Part shown: positions 1 through 5,907 of the stretch, piece by piece
Layout of the letters: each line of letters starts with the position of its first letter
Position numbering within the stretch: the stretch's first letter is position 1
Assembly: GCA_016286835.1 (NCBI GenBank)
Contig: JAEEUD010000124.1
Location: forward strand, 1-5,907
Length of the DNA: 5,907 nucleotides
Direction: 5' to 3'
Origin: Pyramidobacter sp.
Lineage (GTDB): Bacteria > Synergistota > Synergistia > Synergistales > Dethiosulfovibrionaceae
The notes under the pieces: model-generated
Told to the model about the DNA's origin: nothing
The model's input: only the letters and a program-made list of their open reading frames with translations
The model's database searches: none
Program-made: the position numbers and the translations under genes

Positions 1-79
1 CCGCCGCGCACCTTGAAGAACTTTTTCAGGCCGCGCGTCTCGAGCAGTGGCCTGTCCGAAACAGGATTCATGTTCGTCA

Positions 80-83
<4 letters not shown>
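1..83 (-). CDS. dppF: Peptide ABC transporter ATP-binding protein, DppF/OppF type (N-terminal fragment)
   Basis: This is the first 27 codons of the second ATPase of the importer; the gene continues past the left edge of the window. The visible N-terminus includes LLETRGLKKFFKVRGG, which matches the opening of DppF/OppF proteins (a short leader, then L-L-x-x-x-x-L-K-K-x-F). No Walker motifs are reached, so the assignment rests on this N-terminal pattern and on its place directly after dppD. Two adjacent in-frame ATG codons (83-81 and 80-78) could both serve as the start. I chose the first because it lies 7 nt from the AAAGGAGG site and gives the common ATGA overlap with the dppD stop. DppF would pair with DppD to form the ATPase heterodimer on the cytoplasmic face of the permease. 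A third in-frame ATG at 71-69 is 19 nt from the site and less likely. Confidence 0.85.
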
Positions 84-1081
<998 letters not shown>

Positions 1082-1094
1082 GGGACCGCCCTCC

Positions 1095-2009
1095 TTAGCT
1101 CTTCAGCCTGGGGTCGAGCGCGTCGCGCAGACCGTCGCCAAGCACGCTCATCGAGAACGAGGCGATGCAGATGAGGATGCCGGGGAAGATGAGCAGATGC
1201 GGCGTGCGGCGCAGGAACTCCTGCGCCTCGCTGACCAGAGCGCCCCATTCCGGCTGCGGCGGGTCGATGCCGAGGCCGAGGAAGCTTAGCGTGGCCGCGG
1301 AGAGGATCATCGACGAGACGTTGGCCGTCGTCTGCACGATGAGCGGGCCGATCGCGTTGGGCAGCACGTGGCGGAGCAGGATATGCAGCGTCGAGCTGCC
1401 GCCGGCGCGCGCCGCTTCGATGTATTCCTGATCGGAGATGCCGAGCACGGCGGAACGCACGATGCGCACGAAGCCGGGGATGTTCGTCAGCGAGATGGCC
1501 ACGCAGATGTTGAAGATGCCCGATCCCATCGCCGCAACGACTGCCATCGCGAAGAGCGTCGAGGGAATGGCCGAGAAGATGTCGAGGGCGCGCATGACGA
1601 TGTCGTCGAGATAGCCGCCCACGTAGCCGACGAGTGCGCCAAGCATACTGCCGATCACCAGCGTGGCTGCTGCCGTGGCAAAGCCGATCGTCAGCGACAC
1701 ACGCGAGCCGTAGAGACAGCGCGTGAACAGGTCGCGCCCGTAGCCGTCGCAGCCGAACCAATGCGCCGCCGAGGGCAGCGCCAGCTTGAGACGCATGTTC
1801 ATCTTGATCGCGAGGCTGTACGGACGGATCAGCGGCGCGCACAGTGCGATGATGATCATCAGCGCGATGACCGTCAGGCCGAACATGGCCAGCTTGTCCT
1901 TTTTCAGCCGCCGCCAGACTTCCTTGATCTGACTTTCTTTCTTGAAGCTGATCTCGACCTTTTCCTGCGTCAGGTTCATCAGCGGAGAGTCATCGTATTT
2001 CGAGCTCAT
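1095..2009 (-). CDS. dppC: Peptide ABC transporter permease, DppC/OppC type
   Basis: This 304-residue inner-membrane permease subunit forms half of the translocation channel with DppB. A cytoplasmic N-terminal tail with the OppC-type entry (WRRLKKDKLAMFG, 32-44) leads into the first membrane segment (about 42-61). The family hallmark HWFGCDGYGRDLFTRCLYGSR lies at 83-103, followed by five more hydrophobic segments (about 104-130, 141-163, 165-185, 221-247, 270-290). The cytoplasmic EAA loop that docks on the ATPases is YIEAARAGGSSTLHILLRHV (196-215) followed by LPN. The C-terminus LGDGLRDALDPRLKS (290-304) is the usual ending of DppC/OppC proteins. Length is typical. The ATG overlaps the dppB stop by one base (TGATG) and is preceded by AGGAGG (2019-2024) 9 nt away, encoded in the glycine-rich tail of DppB, so the two permeases are probably made in a coupled way at about equal amounts. 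Confidence 0.96.
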   Translation of the reverse strand: MSSKYDDSPLMNLTQEKVEISFKKESQIKEVWRRLKKDKLAMFGLTVIALMIIIALCAPLIRPYSLAIKMNMRLKLALPSAAHWFGCDGYGRDLFTRCLYGSRVSLTIGFATAAATLVIGSMLGALVGYVGGYLDDIVMRALDIFSAIPSTLFAMAVVAAMGSGIFNICVAISLTNIPGFVRIVRSAVLGISDQEYIEAARAGGSSTLHILLRHVLPNAIGPLIVQTTANVSSMILSAATLSFLGLGIDPPQPEWGALVSEAQEFLRRTPHLLIFPGILICIASFSMSVLGDGLRDALDPRLKS

Positions 2010-2953
2010 CAGCGTTTCCCTCCTCCCGCGTATTTTGCCTTGATGCGCGGATCGATGAACGCGTACGACAGATCGACCGCAAGGATGACGAACGAGAAGA
2101 TCAGCGCAAAGATGATGATGCCGCCGGTGACGACGGGGATGTCCTTCTGCTTGATGCCGGAGACGATGAAGGACCCCAGTCCGGGCAGTCCGAACAGAGT
2201 TTCCGTGGCGATAGCGCCGCCGATGAGGATGCCGAAACTGGTTCCGGCAACGGTGATGACGGGCATGAGGGCGTTCTTCATGGCGTGACGCCAGATGGCG
2301 ATGTGCTCGTTCGCCCCCTTGGCACGCGCCGTGCGCACGTAGTCCTGACGGATCGTCTCAAGCATACTTGAGCGCGTGAAACGCAGCTGACGGCCGCCGT
2401 AAGGCAGACCGAGCGCGATCATCGGCATGACGAAGCTCTTCCACGTGGCCGCGCCGGTAGCGGGGAACCAGCGCAGACGAAGCGAGAAGATCAGCATGAG
2501 GATCATGCCGATCAAAAAGCCCGGCTGAGACGCGAGCAGTAACGCGACGCCGGTGCAAAGGCGGTCGATCAGCGAATTCTGCTTGACGGCCGAGAGCACG
2601 CCGAGCGGAATGCCGAAGACGAGCGAGAAGAGAATGGCGTTGAAGGCCACAGCCAGCGAGACGGGAAGACGATTCAGGATCTCGTCGAAAACGGGTTTCT
2701 TGGTGGAGTAGGAGACGCCGAGGTCAAAGTGGACGACGGCGTTGTACATATAGTTGAAATAGCGCTGCAGGAACGGCAGATTGTAGCCGAGCTCTTCGTT
2801 GAGCGCGTCGATGTCAGCCTGAACGGCGCCCACGCCGAGGATGTTCGAGGCAGGATCGCCGGGGATCAGATTCAAAATTGTGAAGATCAGGAACGAAACG
2901 CCGATGACGATCGGGATCATCAGAAGCAGGCGTTTGAGAACAAACCGATACAC
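2009..2953 (-). CDS. dppB: Peptide ABC transporter permease, DppB/OppB type
   Basis: This 314-residue inner-membrane permease is the partner of DppC. It has the standard DppB opening (MYRFVLKRLLLMIPIVIGVS, 1-20) with a first membrane helix at about 9-30, then IPGDPA (30-35) and the periplasmic loop ending in DLGVSYSTKKPV (77-88). Further hydrophobic segments follow at about 99-123, 134-158, 173-187, 230-250 and 275-300. The ATPase-docking EAA loop is DYVRTARAKGANEHIAIWRH (204-223), continuing to NALMPV. TETLFGLPGLG (250-260) and the terminal YAFIDPRIK (297-305) are family signatures. Length is normal. The start codon is GTG, supported by GGGAGG (2963-2968) 9 nt upstream; no better ATG lies nearby. 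It is the first gene after the hairpin that separates it from the binding-protein gene, so its level probably depends on read-through. Similar permeases also serve nickel or glutathione importers, so substrate is not fixed by this subunit alone. Confidence 0.96.
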   Translation of the reverse strand: MYRFVLKRLLLMIPIVIGVSFLIFTILNLIPGDPASNILGVGAVQADIDALNEELGYNLPFLQRYFNYMYNAVVHFDLGVSYSTKKPVFDEILNRLPVSLAVAFNAILFSLVFGIPLGVLSAVKQNSLIDRLCTGVALLLASQPGFLIGMILMLIFSLRLRWFPATGAATWKSFVMPMIALGLPYGGRQLRFTRSSMLETIRQDYVRTARAKGANEHIAIWRHAMKNALMPVITVAGTSFGILIGGAIATETLFGLPGLGSFIVSGIKQKDIPVVTGGIIIFALIFSFVILAVDLSYAFIDPRIKAKYAGGGKR

Positions 2954-2962
2954 GTCGCGGCA

Positions 2963-2968
2963 CCTCCC
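2963..2968 (-). promoter_or_regulatory. Ribosome binding site deciding the dppB GTG start
   Basis: The minus strand reads GGGAGG followed by T, 9 nt before the GTG at 2953-2951. The encoded protein begins exactly where DppB proteins normally begin, so this site supports a true GTG start rather than an internal ATG. Confidence 0.75.
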
Positions 2969-2979
2969 GGAAGGGATTT

Positions 2980-3015
2980 AAAAACAGGGCAGGGGGATAT
3001 TCATCCTCCCTGCCC
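2980..3015 (-). terminator. Intrinsic-terminator-like hairpin between binding-protein gene and dppB
   Basis: The arms 3004-3015 and 2987-2997 form an 11-bp GC-rich stem (GGGCAGGG/CCCTGCCC core) with one bulged base at 3007 and a six-base loop at 2998-3003. On the minus strand the stem is followed by TG and then a run of five T (2984-2980). This is the shape of a Rho-independent terminator. It lies 42 nt after the binding-protein stop codon and before the dppB ribosome binding site, inside what otherwise looks like one operon. Probable roles are partial termination, leaving more transcript for the binding protein than for the membrane parts, or protection of the upstream mRNA 3' end. The U-run is short, so read-through is plausible. 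Confidence 0.75.
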
Positions 3016-3056
3016 CCTTGAATTACCGAGTATACTCTTTTTCTCTCAGAACCGTG

Positions 3057-4592
3057 CTAGTTTTTCCACGACCACTCGTAGACCTGAGGATTGGTCGGAT
3101 AGTTGACGGGGATGACGAGATCCTTCACCCAAACGTAGGGCTGCACCTTGTGGAAGATGGGCAGATACGTTGCGGTGTTGGCGATCCAGTCGTTCAGCTC
3201 GCGGTAGATCGCCTTGCGCTCTTCGACGTTCGTCGTGGCGACGCCCTTGTCCCAGAGCTCGTTCATGTGCTTCCAGTCGTACGGCGTGTCGGCGAACTTG
3301 ACGTAGAACGAACCGACGAAGTCCGTCTGCGAGAACTTACGGTAGTAGTCGTAATCGCCGGAAGGCGAGAAACCGGTCGGGGCGATGCTGAAGTTCTGCT
3401 TGCGCATGTTGTTCATGTTTGTGGCCGAGTCGAGACGGTTGACCTTGGCGATGATGCCGATGTCGGCCATGTTCTGCTGGAGCACCTGCGCCATCTTCTC
3501 GAAGTAGCCGCCGGCCGAGCAGTTGATCACGCCGATGTCAACGCCGTTGGGGTAGGCCGACTTGGCGAGATATTCCTTCGCCTTGTCAGGATCGTAGTTG
3601 TAAACGATTCCCTCTGTCGGAGCGCCGACATTCTGAGCGCCGATCATGAAATCGGCGTTGACGGCCAGGCCGTCATAGCAGGTCATGTTCATCGCGTCCT
3701 TGTCGATGCAGTAGGCGATCGCCTTGCGCAGGTTCTCGTCGTCAAGAGGCTTGGCGGCAGGGTTGATGACGAGGAACGAGATGTGGTTGGCGGGAACGAG
3801 CTGGGTGTTGTACTTCTCGTTTTCCTTCAGGTCGTCCCAGTTGGCGATCGGGGCGATGTACCAGTCGAGCTCGCCGGCTTCAAAGGCGATCAGACCGGCG
3901 GAAGCCTGGGTGATCGGCTTGTAGTCCAGCTTCTTGATCGGCGCGACGCCGCGATAGTACTCCGGGAACGCGTTGCAGGTCCACTCGACGTCATGCTGGA
4001 GCGACGTGAGGTAATACGGTCCCGTGCCGGCCAGTGCGACTTTTGTGCCGAACTGCTCACCCTGTTCGGTCACTTCGCGCTCACTGAGCACGAAGACGCC
4101 GCACAGACTGTTGAGGAACGCTGAGTTGGGACGCTCAAGCTCGAATACCAGCGTGTCGTCGCCTTCGGCGCGGATGTCCTTCACGCCGGGCAGGCGGCTT
4201 TTCATCTGAGGCGTGCCCTGGGCGCGCTTGAACGAGAAGACGCAGTCCTTCACCGTGACGGGATCGCCGTTGTGGAACTTGGCGTTCTTGCGGATCTTGA
4301 ACTTATACGTGAGACCGTCTTCGGAGACAGTGTAGCTCTCGGCGATGCGAGGCTGATACTCGCCTGTTTTTTCGTTCTGATGGTACAGGCTTTCGTAGAT
4401 CTGGCGCAGGAAAATGTCGTCCTGAAGGTTGACCGTGCGGTGCGGGTCGATCGTCGTCAGAGGCGCGAGGATGCTCAGACGAAGGACGCGGTCATCATTG
4501 CCGGCCGCCAACGCCGCGCCGGAAAGAGCGCTCAAACCGATGCCTGCCGCAGTTGCAAAAAGAAGGGTTCTGGGGTTGAAGATTTTTTTCAT
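3057..4592 (-). CDS. Periplasmic peptide ABC transporter substrate-binding protein (DppA/OppA family, SBP_bac_5)
   Basis: This 511-residue extracytoplasmic receptor captures the ligand and hands it to DppBC. Residues 1-29 form a Sec signal peptide: basic KK at 2-3, a hydrophobic core of about 10-24, and Ala-x-Ala at 27-29 with likely cleavage before A30. There is no lipobox cysteine, so it should be soluble in a periplasm rather than lipid-anchored. The mature part shows family landmarks: TTIDPHRT (46-53), IYESLYHQN (65-73), the NAKFHNGDPVT stretch (103-113), AGTGPYYLTS (188-197), YYRGVAPIKKLDYKP (212-226) and the LRKAIAYCIDKD region (288-299). The segment SGDYDYYRKF (411-420) falls where DppA-type proteins carry residues that contact the peptide termini. 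Length matches the family (about 500-540). The ATG follows AGGAGG (4598-4603) by 5 nt. It contains six cysteines (117, 164, 206, 295, 305, 358). Peptide binding is the best guess from the linked dpp/opp-type ATPases, but nickel, glutathione or other ligands are known in this family; I therefore give no symbol. Confidence 0.93.
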   Translation of the reverse strand: MKKIFNPRTLLFATAAGIGLSALSGAALAAGNDDRVLRLSILAPLTTIDPHRTVNLQDDIFLRQIYESLYHQNEKTGEYQPRIAESYTVSEDGLTYKFKIRKNAKFHNGDPVTVKDCVFSFKRAQGTPQMKSRLPGVKDIRAEGDDTLVFELERPNSAFLNSLCGVFVLSEREVTEQGEQFGTKVALAGTGPYYLTSLQHDVEWTCNAFPEYYRGVAPIKKLDYKPITQASAGLIAFEAGELDWYIAPIANWDDLKENEKYNTQLVPANHISFLVINPAAKPLDDENLRKAIAYCIDKDAMNMTCYDGLAVNADFMIGAQNVGAPTEGIVYNYDPDKAKEYLAKSAYPNGVDIGVINCSAGGYFEKMAQVLQQNMADIGIIAKVNRLDSATNMNNMRKQNFSIAPTGFSPSGDYDYYRKFSQTDFVGSFYVKFADTPYDWKHMNELWDKGVATTNVEERKAIYRELNDWIANTATYLPIFHKVQPYVWVKDLVIPVNYPTNPQVYEWSWKN

Positions 4593-4646
4593 GATGACCT
4601 CCTAAAAAGAATAGATTTGTGTTTCTGAAACTTTCATTATGTCGGA

Positions 4647-4675
4647 ATAGTAGCATTTTTTGCGGAGAATGTAAA
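4647..4675 (-). promoter_or_regulatory. Predicted sigma70-type promoter of the peptide importer operon
   Basis: On the minus strand TTTACA (4675-4670) and TACTAT (4652-4647) are separated by exactly 17 bp. They match the -35 and -10 consensus at 5 of 6 and 4 of 6 positions. Transcription would begin near 4640, giving a leader of about 48 nt before the binding-protein ATG. It lies in the AT-rich divergent intergenic region. No experimental evidence; an overlapping CATAAT at 4641-4636 is an alternative -10, but it has no good -35. Confidence 0.55.
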
Positions 4676-4741
4676 GTATGAATAATGTGGCAGGCCGTAA
4701 AACGTCATTTCATTTTATTAAAGCATGGATTTACTTTGTTA

Positions 4742-4785
4742 CAGAGCAATTTGATTTTTTCAGCTAAAATTTGCGATTTGCTCTG
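4742..4785. repeat. Inverted repeat CAGAGCAA / TTGCTCTG in the divergent promoter region
   Basis: Two perfect 8-bp arms (4742-4749 and 4778-4785) are separated by 28 bp of AT-rich sequence; the arm centres are 36 bp apart. Allowing two extra bases in the left half, the similarity extends outward to TGT/ACA. The right arm overlaps the -35 hexamer of the predicted ddl promoter. It could be a paired operator half-site arrangement or chance in AT-rich DNA. It lies upstream of the predicted ddl start site, so it would not be in the ddl transcript. Confidence 0.4.
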
Positions 4786-4811
4786 ACAAAAAGCTCAAAG
4801 GCGTGTACAAT
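4783..4811 (+). promoter_or_regulatory. Predicted sigma70-type promoter of ddl
   Basis: CTGACA (4783-4788) and TACAAT (4806-4811) are separated by the optimal 17 bp, each with 5 of 6 consensus matches. This is the best promoter match I see in the intergenic region. The start site would be near 4818, leaving a leader of about 57 nt before the chosen ddl ATG. The two divergent promoters have their -35 boxes about 107 bp apart, so a regulator bound between them could touch both. Confidence 0.65.
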
Positions 4812-4863
4812 AGCGGTAAGAAAACAGAAAGAATATGCCTGCGGCAAAGCCGGCGGGCGAAAA

Positions 4864-4867
4864 GGAG
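4864..4867 (+). promoter_or_regulatory. Ribosome binding site deciding the ddl start
   Basis: GGAG within AAAGGAGC lies 7 nt before the ATG at 4875 and 13 nt before the in-frame ATG at 4881. The spacing favours 4875. The ATG at 4871 is only 3 nt away and is out of frame with the ligase. Confidence 0.7.
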
Positions 4868-4874
4868 CGCATGA

Positions 4875-5907
4875 ATGCGTATGAAAGAAAAAAAGAATCT
4901 CATCCTGCTGTTCGGCGGGCAGTCCTCTGAGCATGATGTGTCCTGTGTTTCGGCTGTCACGGTGGCCGGCGGCGTGGACAGGCAAAAATACGATCTGCTG
5001 CTGATCGGCATCACGAAAGACGGCCGCTGGCTGAAAACGGATTCGATCGACGACGTCGCCTCGGGAAAATGGCGCGAGAGCACGGTGCGTGCCGCATTGC
5101 TGCCCGACGCGGGACTGAAAAGCGTGCTTATCGACGACAACGGCGTGCTGTCGCTGGTGCGGGCCGACGTGGTCTTTCCCGTTCTGCACGGCCTGTACGG
5201 CGAGGACGGCTGCGTCCAGGGGCTGCTTGAGCTGGCGCAGATCCCTTACGTGGGCTGCGGCGTGCTTTCTTCCGCGGTGACGATGGACAAGGCGACGACG
5301 AAGGCGATCGTGGATCGTCTCGGCGTCGCTCAGGCGAAGTATCTGGCCTTCCGCCGCGAAGAAATGGCCGATCTGGAAGGACTTTGCGACCGTATCGAAA
5401 CGGCGCTGGGCTGGCCGGTCTTCGTGAAACCATCGAATGCAGGTTCGTCATGCGGCATCTCCAAGGCGGGAAATCGCGACGAGCTCAAAAAAGCGCTTGA
5501 GATCGCGGCGGAAAACGACTTCAAGATCGTCGTCGAAGAAGCGATCGTCGGGCGCGAGCTGGAGACGGCCGCGCTGGGCGGCTGGAACGCGCGCGTCTGC
5601 GGCGTCGGGGAGATCCTTGCGACGGCCGAGTTCTACGATTACGATGCCAAGTATAAGGACAGCACTTCGCGCACAGTGCTGAACGCCGATCTCCCCGAAG
5701 GGAAGGCCGACGAGATCCGCGAGGCGGCGAAAAAGATCTATCGCGCGCTCGACTGCGACGGGCTTTCGCGTGTCGACTTCTTTCTTGAGAAGGGCACGAA
5801 CCGCGTCATCTTCAATGAGATCAACACCATTCCCGGCTTCACCTCGATCAGCATGTACCCCAAACTCTTGGAGACACCCGGCGTTCCTCTGCCGGAGCTG
5901 GTCGAAG
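4875..5907 (+). CDS. ddl: D-alanine–D-alanine ligase (3' end beyond the window)
   Basis: This cytoplasmic ATP-grasp enzyme joins two D-alanines, with ATP hydrolysed to ADP and phosphate, to make the dipeptide added by MurF to peptidoglycan precursors. The reading frame is open for 344 codons to the right edge; related ligases are about 340-370 residues, so little is missing. Visible motifs in order: the N-terminal GGQSSEHDVS (14-23; E19 corresponds to the catalytic Glu of DdlB), HGLYGEDG (105-112), VGCGVLSSAVTMDK in the central region, ATP-grasp VFVKPSNAGSSCGI (182-195, K185 and the Gly-rich loop), EEAIVGRELE (221-230), the omega-loop EFYDYDAKYKDS (252-263), and SRVDFF (298-303) plus FNEINTIPGFTSISMYP (313-329). 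D301, E315 and N317 are the expected magnesium ligands. Y260 in the omega-loop is the residue type of D-Ala-D-Ala ligases rather than D-Ala-D-lactate ligases of VanA type or the Phe form. The start at 4875 is chosen by its 7-nt spacing to GGAG; 4881 is an in-frame alternative two codons shorter. Confidence 0.95.
   Translation, partial: MRMKEKKNLILLFGGQSSEHDVSCVSAVTVAGGVDRQKYDLLLIGITKDGRWLKTDSIDDVASGKWRESTVRAALLPDAGLKSVLIDDNGVLSLVRADVVFPVLHGLYGEDGCVQGLLELAQIPYVGCGVLSSAVTMDKATTKAIVDRLGVAQAKYLAFRREEMADLEGLCDRIETALGWPVFVKPSNAGSSCGISKAGNRDELKKALEIAAENDFKIVVEEAIVGRELETAALGGWNARVCGVGEILATAEFYDYDAKYKDSTSRTVLNADLPEGKADEIREAAKKIYRALDCDGLSRVDFFLEKGTNRVIFNEINTIPGFTSISMYPKLLETPGVPLPELVE

Noticed and set aside
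1368..2288. Plus-strand open frame (306 codons) opposite dppC and the dppB 3' end
   Set aside because: The translation is rich in His, Arg, Asp and Ala and lacks hydrophobic core patterns or domains; it spans two genuine permease genes in antisense.
3028..3037. Perfect 10-bp palindrome GAGTATACTC containing a -10-like TATACT, possible operator or internal promoter before dppB
   Set aside because: About six palindromes of this length are expected by chance in a window of this size, no -35 match lies at the right distance, and a transcript started here would run straight into the terminator hairpin.
3018..4124. Long plus-strand open frame (368 codons) opposite the binding-protein gene
   Set aside because: It is antisense to a clearly real gene, has a low-complexity Val/Asp/Arg-rich composition with no recognisable domain, and no ribosome binding site. 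It is the usual mirror of codon bias in GC-rich DNA.
4621..4631. Short palindrome GTTTC-T-GAAAC just downstream of the predicted importer transcription start
   Set aside because: Five-base arms are expected several times by chance in this window and there is no second copy or known operator match to support it.
4871..4930. Short 19-codon open frame starting at the ATG just before the ddl start, a possible leader or overlapping peptide
   Set aside because: The ATG is only 3 nt from the GGAG, too close for good initiation, and the peptide has no attenuator-like residue pattern.
4760..5189. Two minus-strand open frames opposite the start of ddl and the intergenic region
   Set aside because: They lie antisense to the ddl N-terminal coding region, run through the ddl promoter, and show no family motif or upstream ribosome binding site.

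Overview
The window carries one end of a peptide-type ABC importer operon on the minus strand. A D-alanine–D-alanine ligase gene diverges from it on the plus strand. Coding DNA is GC-rich and the only long non-coding stretch (4593-4874) is distinctly AT-rich, as expected of a bacterial promoter region. The solute-binding protein has a plain Sec signal peptide with an Ala-x-Ala cleavage site and no lipobox cysteine. That suggests a free periplasmic protein and therefore a diderm (Gram-negative-type) cell. The overall protein style and the abundance of cysteines fit an anaerobic amino-acid or peptide fermenter, for example a member of Synergistota. This taxonomic guess is an impression only; no marker gene here proves it.

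Layout in transcription order on the minus strand: promoter (about 4675-4647), substrate-binding protein (4592-3057), an intrinsic-terminator-like hairpin in the 103-bp gap (3015-2980), permease DppB (2953-2009, GTG start), permease DppC (2009-1095), ATPase DppD (1081-80), and the first 27 codons of the second ATPase DppF (83-1, cut by the window edge). From dppB onward the genes overlap or nearly touch, each with a good Shine-Dalgarno sequence, so they look translationally coupled. The gene order is the classical dpp/opp one (A-B-C-D-F). Together these five proteins would capture peptides in the periplasm and pump them inward using ATP. The hairpin after the first gene would let the binding protein be made in excess over the membrane and ATPase parts.

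On the plus strand, a well-formed sigma70-type promoter (4783-4811) precedes ddl (4875 to beyond the right edge). Ddl makes the D-Ala-D-Ala dipeptide for peptidoglycan precursors. All expected catalytic motifs are present; only the extreme C-terminus is missing.

I found no convincing sign of a novel system, mobile element, CRISPR array or RNA gene. The points most worth checking are the intra-operon terminator, an inverted repeat overlapping the ddl -35 box, and whether the importer next to ddl handles cell-wall peptides.
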